From Ichthyophonus hoferi (Eukaryota; Opisthokonta; Ichthyosporea; Ichthyophonida; Ichthyophonidae), in contig NAOQ01000644.1 of NCBI GenBank assembly GCA_002751075.1, positions 1 through 39,547 on the forward strand: a stretch of DNA of 39,547 nt, in the 5' to 3' direction. The notes beneath the pieces are model-generated. The model saw only the letters and a program-made list of their open reading frames with translations. It had not been told where the DNA came from and did not search any database. Every line of letters begins with the position of its first letter. Positions within the stretch are counted from its first letter, which is position 1. A program made the position numbers and the translations under genes. Positions 29,521 to 39,547 of the stretch are shown here, piece by piece.

Positions 29521-29822
29521 AATCTACTAGCATAGGTTGCTCAACAATACTCCTCTGCCTAACTATAAAGGGAGACAGTAATAAGTATTTTAAATGTGTT
29601 GGCGTTGACTCCATTTGGAATCTCCAATGTGTGTGTAATAAGGCTCGCATGGCTGGCCTTTCACAGTCAAGCTAAATTGTTTGATTTAGCAGATGAAATA
29701 CTCAGCTTGTCCTCTATTAAGCTACTTGTTGGCCACCATCTGACTTATTATCCATTGAAAAGAACTTTCAAAAATAAAAGTAGTATATGGTGTGCTAGAT
29801 TCTATTTGACTTACTGAATTGT

Positions 29823-29937
29823 GCCTGTGATAAAACGGCAAAAATATAGGGTAAACATACCCCTTCTTTATTTTAAGTTATTACCCTGACAACTAACTAC
29901 GCATTTCAGCTGGCAGACTATAGTGTAAACAAAATTA
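29823..29937 (+). repeat. Dispersed repeat family B, copy 2
   Basis: Partner of 9663-9775. The best-kept part is GGCAGACTATAGTGTAAACAAAA near 29912-29935. It starts about 300 bp after a family A fragment, so the two may be parts of one composite element here. They are not paired in that way near 9663. Confidence 0.55.
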
Positions 29938-30908
29938 AAAAAGGCCCGGTGGTTAATTTAGAAAAAGAAGTATTTAATTAATTTGCATATTATATATATA
30001 TTACTATAAGTTCCAGTTGCTCGTATACGTATGTAATCACACTTCCGCTTCTACTGTATAATAAATAAGTTATTGTAAACTGCGACATGACAATACGCGG
30101 TAATGCTAGCAGTCATATATTAGTTAATCTAATACTGTTCTCTACTAAGTATCGCTTTGTCAATCTAATTTGTGGTATGTGGTATCACGTGTACGCCAAA
30201 GTGATAGGTTAAAACACCGAATTTGAATTTGAATTCGGTATTAGCCCTCCTTCACAGAGATGCTTCTGTTTCTATTAACATTCCCGCCAGCCGCCAGATG
30301 CCAATAGCGTACAAGAGCCAGAGCCACATGTATGTATGTCCCCACTCGATAATTTGACGTCAAAGAGGAAGGCCTATTGGTTACTAATAATATTTTCTGT
30401 TCTGTAGGATCATGCATTAAATGCTTTTAAACTAATTTAATTAAAAGTATCCGTCTTTATTATAGTTTGCTGTACTTAAATAAACCCAAAAATATTTTTT
30501 TAAGATTGTTGATAACAATAAAAGAAACTCTAAAATGGATGCCATAAAGACTAATAGGATAAATGCACTCATCAGGTAAACCAATGGAACAGGGAGTCTT
30601 TTATGCGCCATACCAATCTATAATGTCTAAGTATAAGTATATGCGGCTATATGTTAGATAACAGCGCATTAGTATTACTCATGTCATCGCATCAAATAAA
30701 AAATACCTTTGGAATAGCCCGGGAAAAACCAAAATAATTTTGGTCATATGGTATTTAGTTTAATTTTATGCATTGGATATGACTGGATACTAGTATAAAT
30801 TCTGAACACAGTTCACACTTCCCTTTCCACCTCTTCATGTATTTAAACAGGGTATTGTTAGTGCCATAATTGTTGCGGCGTTTAATAGTGTTATTAATAG
30901 GTTTAGAT

Positions 30909-33387
30909 ATGGAGGACCCAGGGGCCGCAAGGCAGAGATATGAGCAGTATGAAAAGTTAATTATAACACTACAACAACCATGCTCTGGGGTAGAGATTCA
31001 AGACCGCAAGTTACTATTGAAGACAGTATATTCATGTTTTACCTCTGAAAACTGCATAACATGTCTTATTAAGTGCTGTCCTAGTTTAAAGGATCGAGCC
31101 AATGCTCTTATATTTTGTCAAAACCTTTTAAAAGATGGGTATTTGTTTCCCATCGATGAGTACACACCTATTGTTGATAGTGTTGATCAATATCTACGGT
31201 TCCAGACACCTTATTTCTGGCCGACAGTTAATGGAAACCCAAGCGACTTTGATTATTCTGTATACCTAGTAAAGACCAGTATACGGAAAGGTGCACATAA
31301 CATGAAATCCAACGAGCTCGAGAATCTCTCTTATTTACAAACTAAGCTTAGGCGAAGGTGGGGGTTTGTTCTTCAACATGCTGCTGATGAGATTGATGCT
31401 GCTAAAGACCGTAGTAATTCACAGGTAAGGGGCTAATTTCTAGGCGTTATGGTTGAATATATATGTTATACATATATATATACATGCAAGGCCACATTTT
31501 TATATCTGCGCGTATAAACCTACACGTATATACCTACGCTTACCTGCACTCATAAATATACTTACTTTTATATATATATGCAATTAGTGTATGTATTTGC
31601 AAACGTATTGATTCATATAAATCTACATAAATATGCTTACACTATAGATGTACACACATCCTAATTGTGGTGTTTTTAAATATACTTTGCATTGTGTTTC
31701 AAGACTTTGCAAATATATCAGAAATCATACACGAATAGCAGGAACCGCCTTCTTGTATTTATAGTTTTATTATTTTAATTTGTGGGTTTTCATTAACTTC
31801 AGTAGTTTTGTTTATTTTTGCAGGAAAATTTTATCATATTTTCAAATATGGTGGTAATTACTTATATACAGTGAGATTTATATGTATGTTTACAAGGGCT
31901 GTCCCGGCTTGTATACTAGTAAATAGAGGTCTGTGTAGTTATGGTTATACGTAGATATTACTTTGTTTCTAGTTATATATAGTATTCCATAACCTATATT
32001 TGGATATAAGATAGGTGCTGGTGTGAATTCATTAAGGGTTAATTAAAACACCACAACCATAAATGGTTATGAAACCCTGAATCTTAGTGAGCCAACCCAA
32101 CCAATTATACATCCTTGATTCACAAATCACCATCCAAGCATTGAAGAAAGACTACTCTTCTCTCCCCCAGTCTCTCATTCCATTGGCTATCCATCACTAG
32201 GCACAAGTACTTGATAGCCAGGAGCGAGCCTATTGGTGGATACACCGACTAGCCCGTAAGCAAGGAGGGAATGGCAATGGTGCAATCACTGAATCAATAA
32301 AAGAGACTGTATTTATAGATCCCAGGGCCAGGAAGGCCCGTGAATGGTCAAAAGGTTTAGCTACCTTACTAAAGGATGAGGAGGGATATAAGATGTTTAG
32401 GTAGGTTAACTGTATATGGGTATTGGCTAGGGCTTGGGTTTTAATTTTTTAATTTTTTTTTTGACATTTATAGTTATTAATTATGATCATTTATTTGCGG
32501 CCACTATAAGACCTCTTATTGATTATTGATTAGGTGATTGGCTGGAGAAGTATATGATATTGATGTATACATATGTACATGAAAGCATATATTTCTCTAC
32601 AGTAAGAACACACACACGGACCAATCAAAATATAGATATAAACATAAATATGATATAATATATATACTATAGTGACACTGCTGATATATCATTTTGGCCA
32701 CCATAAGAAATATTGAGTCTTATGTATCTAACCTCATATCGCCCTTTCCCTCCTCCCACCTTCAGAACACATATTGAACGAGAACATAACGGAGAGAACC
32801 TTGACTTCTGGGAGGCCTGTGGGAAGTTCCTAGAAATCACTGAACCTAACGACCTAAAGTCAGAGGCTAAGAGTATATGGGACACCTACCTAGTGCCCTA
32901 TGCACCCCGTGAGATAAACATACCGGCCTCTATACGGGAGAGGATTAATAGAAACATGCAGGAAGGCGATATTAACATAGGTAGGGACTGTGTATATGTG
33001 TCGAGGGATATAGTGTGTCATGTGTGGTATGTGTGTATAGGTATATATTATGATATGTATATATATTTCCACGTACTCGGGTAATTTAGAATGTATATTG
33101 TGAGTGTAGACCATCCAGTCCCTATTCCATCCAGAGTTAGGCTACCCTGGGACATCTATCTTACCTCTCTCTCACCTCTCCCCTTTATATATACATATAT
33201 ACACTAATCACACACTCAACTATAAATACACTAAAATCAAACCACACACTATGTAGACATGTTTAACGATGCAAGGAAGTCGATCCTAACTCTAATGAGC
33301 AAAGACATCTATATCCGCTTCCTACGGTGTCCAGAGTACCGTGAATTACTGCATCAGGCCAAGGAGTTAGAGCTCTTAGATAATTAG
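30909..33387 (+). CDS. R7-type regulator of G-protein signalling (DEP-DHEX-RGS) lacking the GGL domain; 4 exons, complete
   Basis: Exons 30909-31424, 32201-32400, 32766-32980 and 33257-33387 give 353 aa with matching phases (0, 2, 1). An in-frame stop lies upstream, so M-E-D-P-G is the first possible ATG. Residues about 16-97 form a DEP domain. The DHEX part (about 98-190) has R-F-Q-T-P-Y-F-W-P and D-Y-S-V-Y-L, hallmarks of the RGS6/7/9/11 group, then L-D-S-Q-E-R-A-Y-W. The RGS box (about 218-345) has E-N-L-D-F-W-E-A-C and L-M-x-x-D-x-Y-x-R-F-L. R7 proteins speed GTP hydrolysis on Gi/o alpha subunits and normally bind G-beta-5 through a GGL domain between DHEX and RGS. Here only about 25 residues, Gly/Asn-rich then basic, join the two inside exon 2. 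Human members are about 470-500 aa. A 27-nt micro-exon at 31824-31850 could add nine residues in frame. DEP and DHEX suggest a membrane-anchored role (inference). Confidence 0.92.
31824..31850 (+). other. Candidate 27-nt micro-exon in RGS intron 1
   Basis: A good pyrimidine-rich acceptor (TTTATTTTTGCAG) is followed by 27 nt without a stop and then GTGGTA as a weak donor. Inclusion keeps the frame (phase 0 on both sides) and would add nine residues after residue 172. It is too small to restore a GGL domain. Support is from splice signals only. Confidence 0.25.
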
Positions 33388-33522
33388 TATCTAGTATTTA
33401 GCCATAGTCACGGTATGATAAGGCAACCGTAGCATCATATGATCTAGGATCATAAGATATGATTACTACTTTATCATTCTCGAGTATCTCGAGTATCAAG
33501 GATATTTGAATTCGTCGACGGA

Positions 33523-33528
33523 AATAAA
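33523..33528 (+). promoter_or_regulatory. Candidate poly(A) signal of the RGS gene
   Basis: AATAAA 136 nt after the RGS stop. A second AATAAA lies at 33617-33622. Either is at a normal distance, and chance hexamers are frequent in this AT-rich DNA. Confidence 0.4.
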
Positions 33529-33670
33529 ATTTAGTCTATTATCAAAGATGTGTATGTGTATGTTATTGAGGCTATACTATAATATACTATATTACACTGC
33601 ACTATATAATCTAGTAAATAAAGCTAACCGACTGGCAGGCAATTATGAATGTTTAGAGTCAGCAATATCC

Positions 33671-33676
33671 TTTATT
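33671..33676 (-). promoter_or_regulatory. Candidate poly(A) signal of RAB3GAP1
   Basis: AATAAA on the minus strand about 450 nt after the RAB3GAP1 stop. If it is used together with a plus-strand RGS signal, the two convergent transcripts would end within about 100 bp of each other. Confidence 0.3.
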
Positions 33677-34128
33677 CCTGTTACTAATCTACTATTACCA
33701 GTGGGTTTTGATATTTTAAAGGCCGTAGTTACCCATACTTATTTAATTATCGAATCATCATTAAAATTACATTTTAATAGACAAACAATTGCTAGTTGAT
33801 CTTTTTTTAAAAAAATTGTTAGTACCATACTTTTGCACAGGTATTCTGCAGCATAGTAATATAAACCAAGATATCATACTAGAATACCTGGCCATATCGT
33901 ATCACACCATGTATGTAGGTACAATGTCTTGCTAAACACACAAACAAATATGATCATTCCCCATCGTTATTTTGGTCTCTAATAGATATATACTATATAC
34001 ATACCCACCCATCCAGTGATTCGGGCTATACCTACCACCAACATCTTATCTATCTATAGAAATTTTAAAATCCTTACGTAATCAACCAGCACTATCTCAT
34101 ATCACCTATTCAATACACTGTGCACTGG

Positions 34129-37100
34129 TCATGAAAAAGCAGCCTCCTGTTGGAAGGCCCCATATACTCTAAACTCCCTAGACCCAATGGAAGCATAGAG
34201 TCGATGATGCATATGGGTGGTGCAAGCAGTACTTAGGTCACGTGACTCTATGTCCTTCTCTGGGTGGCGATCACTGTGATTTTGAATGATAAATTCTCGG
34301 GTTTCTAGTAGATGAAAGGTAATGGCGATTAGTAATTGGTGAATAAATACGGTCAAGAATGCATTGTATTGGCTTGGATATGTCTTATAAACTAATTAAC
34401 ATGCCTTTAATATACTAATATGCATATAGTATATGTAGTAGTTACATTATAGTATATAGTATACGTAGTAATGCTATAGTATATAATACATGTAGTTATG
34501 TTATATTTTAAAAATATATCATATCCTATATCATATTTTACACCAATATAAGGCATATCTGCACAAACACGGTATCATACCAAGACCCAATAACTATAAA
34601 GCATAGTACCACTCCAATTAATAGCTTAGAACAATTAATCTTATTGGCCAAATAAGTTCTAACTGTCTTATCAGCACTGTCTAAAGCCCGCTCATGATAT
34701 CCATCTAATCATGCCTACTCACCTGCAGGTATGAAGCCACGTCCTTCCTCAGCTGACGTAGTTTCAAACAGAGAGCCAATCAAAGCTCTGTCATTTGGGT
34801 CTACTAGTACCTAGTCGGGAGGTGGGGGGGGGGTTGTTCCATTTAAAATCTACACACACTTCCACAAAACCTTTATTATTGTTGAAGTATTGCTTATTCC
34901 ACTAATTAATATAGAAGGTACACATATGTACATGTGCACTGGGTTAAAAATATATACTTCACTGTATATCTATATATAACTAATTACAAACGCAACAACT
35001 AAAGATACAATACGGTTGGATATATATCATCTGGCTATTTTTAATCGCACAACACGCCAATCAACATTCTTATATAAATATACCTCAATGCACACGTCTA
35101 GATCTACAAGTGTGTGTTGTTATATAATAAAATATGTCTCTGGAATAGTAACAACAATAAAAATTAGTAATAATAATAATAATAATAACATTAAACAGGC
35201 TGCCATCAATGGACTGTATAACCAAGCATATATAAAAACGATATACACTATATGCTATATCCATTATATAGCATAGACACTGTATAATCTAAACACTAGA
35301 TACACTATACTATATACAATATATATTATATACTATATACATTATACACTGTATACTCTACACATTATACACACCGTGCACTATACACTATATATGCTGT
35401 ATATACTATACACTATACACTATATACGCTGTATACACTAATATACTATACACTATACACTATATAAACTGTACATTACACACTATATACTATATAAGCA
35501 ATATATTATATACTGGATACTCTGTAGATTACACACATTATATACTATATAAACAATACACTATAAACTATATACTCTATACATTATACACAATAAGCAC
35601 TATATACACCACATACATCGCCGCCAGCCGCCAAGCTAGATACCAGTGCAGTGTTCCCAGCTAGCCAATGATTAAGAGTCAGACAATCCATAGTTACCCT
35701 CTCCACCTGTAATACCAATGCTAAATTAATAGTGGTTGGATATTAAATATCCTCTCCCAATCATATTTATACTTTACACATCTTCCAAATCTTTCGTTTT
35801 CTTAAGAAGAGAAGGTAGTTGACTGGATTTTTAATTTACATTTTAAAACGTTTTAAATACAAATACACTTAAGTACCATCATTGGCTATATGCTATAAAA
35901 TTATAAAAGCTTATATAAAATTTACTCAATCTGCATGATAGGATCATCCTAGTGAGGGAATATACATACACGCTAATGATTGGGCCCGCATTAGATAATA
36001 TTAGTAGATAAGCCTTTATGGTCATGAATACTAGGGTTAAAAAATACCACAGAGCAAGCAAACAATATGTTTAATCGGACTAATGTATTGGATGAATAAC
36101 ATAATATAAAAGATGGCGAGAATTTAACTAGTCATATCCTGTTTAATAGATATACTTACTATATTATTACAGATATATCCCAGTATACCACACATACACC
36201 ACCATATACATCCACACATACACACCTTAGCAAGTGAAGCGTGCACTGTGATTGGCAGGGCCTGACCCTGTTCATATGCCTCACCCAATGACTGTAGATC
36301 ATCTAGGGCATTGGCTACGGAAATCACTTTACTTGCAGAACTTTCCTTCAATGTCTGTAAAGATGCCTATATATGGAAGGAAGAAAAGGGGATGAGATAA
36401 GGTATGATTGTATGATATTTAAATAATATTAAAATTATACGAGCGTTTAAGTATAGCATTTGATTGGATTCGAAGTGCTGTAACTTAATTAAAAATTGAT
36501 CTATATATTAACTTCCTATATTCTACTAGATGAGATGAGATGAGATGAGATAGGATTAGATTGGAGTAGATTAAATTATATTATATTATAGCATATCACA
36601 ATGCATTATATCATATCATATCATACTATATCGCACAAACCATTACTATAAGCCCTACAACCAATAACATACCCTCATAATATAAGGCAAAATAGCAGCC
36701 AAGAAATCAGACACACTAATCGCCTCCAGGTATTTCAGAATCTATGATACAAGTGGCTGTAAGTTATGGGGGACCATAGCTACTGGCTGATTTCCGTATC
36801 ATCTACCTTTCTAATGGCGGTTGCTGGTCATGTGGTAAATCAAAATCAGGAAGCAAGATGGTGTTCTATAACCATTATACATATAATGGGTAAGTGTAGG
36901 GGGAAAGGAAAGAAAAAAATGATGGGCATCATGCTACCGTAGGTATGTATGTAGGTATGTATGTAGATATGTATGGAGGTATGTATGTAGGTACGTATGC
37001 ATATATGTATATGTACGCATGAATGTTTAATAATATGATAGTATTGGAGTATGTCAGTATGTATAATAGTACGACTAAAAGATACTACAAACAATAGTGT

Positions 37101-39225
37101 GCCATTATAGCCCAATCTCCTTCTATCCCAATCATCTTTCACCTTCTCTGCCTCTAGGGTGTGATCAAAGAGTGGTCGTTGTAAAGCGGCCGGTACTGGT
37201 GACGTAATATGCCAGGCCTGGTGCCACAGGGAGTCCTCTGACGACATACGCGTGGATAGTTTACCCTGCACTCATTAGATATAAGTTAGAAGGATATATC
37301 TTAATAGATAATGGTTGCTATCTATGTTCAGATTCGCTGCAATAATAATAATAATAGTAGTAATAATAGTGATAATTAACAATAATAATAATAATAATAA
37401 TTAATAATAGTAAGAATAAGAGTGTCTAGCAATTAATCTTGTTTAAAACCAATCCAATTGCTTGGTTATATTACTATATACGGATATTCTGAATAAATGC
37501 GCATGCATGCATACATACTGATGCCTAGCTATAGTTATACACGTCTACATACATACACCTATATACGGTCTTAATTAAAACTTTAAGATTTAACTGTCCA
37601 GCCATCTTACCCCCTCTGGTGTATCAATCCAATCCTTAGGAGAGTGCCATCGGACGAAATCATGCAACTGACACCCAGGATTGGCTGCCTTGAAGGCCTG
37701 TTGCGTGATAGTAGATCAATAATATAGCAGAGATATAGGAGATATGAGATCGCCTAGGGACTGATTATATAGTATAAATAGATTAATGGTAGCATAGATA
37801 GACAGATATCACACAGGAGAGGGTAGAAGGTGGGGTAGATAGACATGTGTATATAACTGTGAAGAGATGGACCAGGTTTAAATCTATAAATATATACATA
37901 GAGGAAGAAAAGGATAAAGAACACACAATAATAAAGGTCATAGTCATCAGGCTTTCAAGAGAAAAAATAAAAAATAAAAAAATAAAAAAATAAAATAGAA
38001 CTATTAAATCCCAGCATAACAGAGCAGAAATATAAAAAGGGCAGAATTATTAGTAAGTGATAATTGGTTGATTATAGCCTACTCTCATGTCAGCCAATAA
38101 TCCATTGCTTTGTAATGTTGCACGTGTGGCGGCAGCATCCTTCCCTGTCCCTAATTGGGTCATTGCTTCCTGTTCCTGCTCTACCATATCCGTAGTTACG
38201 GGTCGGTACGCCTGGGAAAAGATTCAAACCGAATCATGTTAAAATAATACCTATGACTAAAGTTTGATTGAATTACCAACTATTTAACGCTAAACTAAGT
38301 TATTAACCAATAATGACACGGTTTGTTCATAATAGTGTCTATTACACTAGCTTAGAATAGGACATTTCTGCGTATCAACTAAACGAATAACATAACAATA
38401 ATAACAACAATAAGAAAAATATACTAACAAAGTAAAAGCAAAATACCACTTGAAATATAAGTCCTATATATGATTGGTATTCTATTTGTAATGGCAACAT
38501 AGTATTGGTTTATATGATAGATTAATATATATCTTCCCTATTGCATATTTAAATAATATTAGAACTAGCCAGTGGGTATCTAAATCTAAAGACGCGGGCT
38601 GACCTATTCCGACCCGACCCGACCCATTTAGTCTGCCCAGATAATAGTATGACCAGAGCCCTATTTGCAAGACTTTACATCACCTTGACAGTATATCTTT
38701 CTTATTATTGTTATGATACTCATTTAATTAATACATAGAGAAAAGGCTTTTCTTGGCTGACATTCCTTACTATGACAACTCCCAACCATATCACACATCA
38801 TCATAGTCACCATGGCAACCAACATCGCCCTACCTGAGTAATGGGAATGTTCATAGCGGTGTCTGTCCCTATCAACTTCATGGTGGGATTGGCTTTTAAA
38901 ACACCCTGGAGAAAAGGAGCCAATCAATAATAAGATTTTAATGATCTTCTAGGCTTTATTGTCCATCAAATATACTCCTTTATCTTTTATATTAATACAA
39001 AGTCCAATCTACTGTACGATATTAATATAATAGCATTGATGTTTGGTCTGTGCCTTGTTGTATTTGACAATAATTATATATACCCACAAAATCTTAATAT
39101 ATCATACTATATCATATCATACCATATCATAATATATCGTAATATATTCTACGCTACCTGTGGTTTGGATATTTTTGGCACTGAGCCAGGGGTGACCTCA
39201 TTGGCATCTAAACATACATCATTAC
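34129..39225 (-). CDS. RAB3GAP1: Rab3 GTPase-activating protein catalytic subunit, C-terminal part (at least 10 exons; 5' end outside the window)
   Basis: Exons in transcript order (coordinates on plus): 39158-39225, 38834-38905, 38083-38211, 37611-37697, 37143-37265, 36673-36741, 36226-36366, 35617-35706, 34723-34810 and 34129-34304 with the stop. Phases agree at every join; the first and the 34810 acceptors are the least certain. With RAB3GAP2, the protein acts on Rab3 and is an exchange factor for Rab18 at the ER, affecting secretion, lipid droplets and autophagy. Motifs shared with the human protein, in order: I-P-I-T-Q, then a Gln/Glu-rich helix to Q-L-G-T, F-K-A-A-N-P-G-C, D-F-V-R-W-H-S-P, L-S-x-R-M, Q-R-P-L-F-D with A-E-K-I-L-K-Y-L, and near the end T-R-E-F-I-I and E-F-R-V-Y-G-A-F. 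The Arg of Q-R-x-L-F-D lies in the region of the catalytic arginine reported for human RAB3GAP1; I cannot confirm the exact match. The piece between 36226 and 35706 is shorter than in human, so a small exon may be missed there. Confidence 0.93.
35230..35612. repeat. TATACACTATATAC-type minisatellite in a RAB3GAP1 intron
   Basis: About 380 bp of degenerate repeats built from ACTATACACTATATAC-like units. They end directly at the donor site of the exon at 35617-35706. A short (TAA)n run precedes them at about 35165-35188. Confidence 0.85.
36529..36551. repeat. (GAGAT)n microsatellite in a RAB3GAP1 intron
   Basis: Four to five consecutive GATGA units in the intron between the exons at 36226-36366 and 36673-36741. 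Confidence 0.8.
36941..37022. repeat. (GTAT)n/(GTAG)n microsatellite in a RAB3GAP1 intron
   Basis: GTATGTAGGTATGTATGTAG-type repeats fill about 80 bp of the intron between the exons at 36673-36741 and 37143-37265. Confidence 0.88.
37335..37412. repeat. (TAA)n/(TAG)n microsatellite in a RAB3GAP1 intron
   Basis: Imperfect trinucleotide run in the intron between the exons at 37143-37265 and 37611-37697. Confidence 0.85.
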
Positions 39226-39547
39226 CTTGTTGATTATGATTGGCTGAAGGTTGAGATAGGATATAGATGGATTAGACATATGTAAGATCTTCTATATATA
39301 TTATATGTATGTATATATAGTACATACACGTAGCTATTCCATATTTAAGTCAGATCTATAGATAGTATATGCCATTATGACATATATACAGGTACAGCGA
39401 TATATATATATATTATCAAGGCATAGGTAATAGGCCATGAGGGAGAGGAATATAATATGTGCAGATGAGATAGATAGGGGAAAGAATACTACAGAGAGAG
39501 GAACAGGGTAGGGGAGGGTAGTACAGCACACCATACCATATACATAC
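39226..39547. other. Right end of the window: RAB3GAP1 intron without a recognised exon
   Basis: No minus-strand exon with splice signals and family similarity could be found here. The N-terminal half of RAB3GAP1 must lie further to the right. Confidence 0.5.

Larger units (their letters stand above)
28327..30908. other. Intergenic stretch between RIOK2 and the RGS gene
   Basis: No gene recognised. It contains family A and family B repeat fragments (29375-29520 and 29823-29937). The open frame at 29596-29817 lies between the two fragments and resembles nothing known to me. The last few hundred bases before 30909 should include the RGS promoter and leader. Confidence 0.55.

Noticed and set aside
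30286-30300. CGCCAGCCGCCA shared with the RAB3GAP1 exon at about 35622
   Set aside because: The match is about 12-13 bp; the second is ordinary coding sequence, so this is taken as coincidence.
30870-30908. Upstream start (TTG) for the RGS protein
   Set aside because: Eukaryotic genes rarely start at TTG, the ATG at 30909 fits, and an in-frame stop lies just before 30870.
33506-33799. 97-codon plus-strand frame after the RGS gene
   Set aside because: It lies in the presumed 3' untranslated or intergenic space and contains candidate poly(A) signals; no similarity was recognised.

Overview
The window is nuclear DNA from an AT-rich, intron-bearing eukaryote. Three of its four genes are split by GT-AG introns of roughly 230 to 900 bp. 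The set (RIOK2, an R7-like DEP/DHEX/RGS protein and the Rab3GAP catalytic subunit) suggests an animal or a close unicellular relative (holozoan). An early-branching fungus cannot be excluded, and I cannot name the species.

Left part (1 to about 21,100). This part is repeat-rich and gene-poor. It holds a decayed Ty1/Copia retrotransposon with both LTRs (2583-9277), the 3' end of a second Copia element just upstream (about 780-2045), fragments of at least two dispersed repeat families, a 240-bp tandem duplication, a 1.4-kb tandem array of about 320-bp units and a long (TAA)n run. The only gene recognised here is an intronless NAD(P)-dependent glycerol-3-phosphate dehydrogenase of the bacterial GpsA type (13711-14733, minus). 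It is clearly richer in G+C than its surroundings.

Right part (21,179 to the end). This part is a gene cluster. RIOK2 (plus, 12 exons, 457 aa) is a 40S ribosome-maturation kinase/ATPase. An R7-type RGS gene (plus, 4 exons, 353 aa) follows, with DEP, DHEX and RGS domains but no GGL domain. The 3' part of RAB3GAP1 (minus, at least 10 exons, continuing past the right edge) converges on the RGS gene. All exon joins were worked out by hand; reading frame and splice phase agree at every junction that could be tested. The genes act in unrelated processes (ribosome biogenesis, G-protein signalling, Rab regulation), so nothing suggests a functional cluster.

Most notable points: the R7-like RGS lacks GGL, and because the flanking sequences share one exon this cannot be a missed exon at the usual position; a bacterial-type GPDH stands alone in a repeat landscape; a near-perfect 49-nt inverted repeat lies inside the Copia fossil; and an assembly gap is flanked by two identical 99-bp sequences, so it is probably an unmerged contig overlap.
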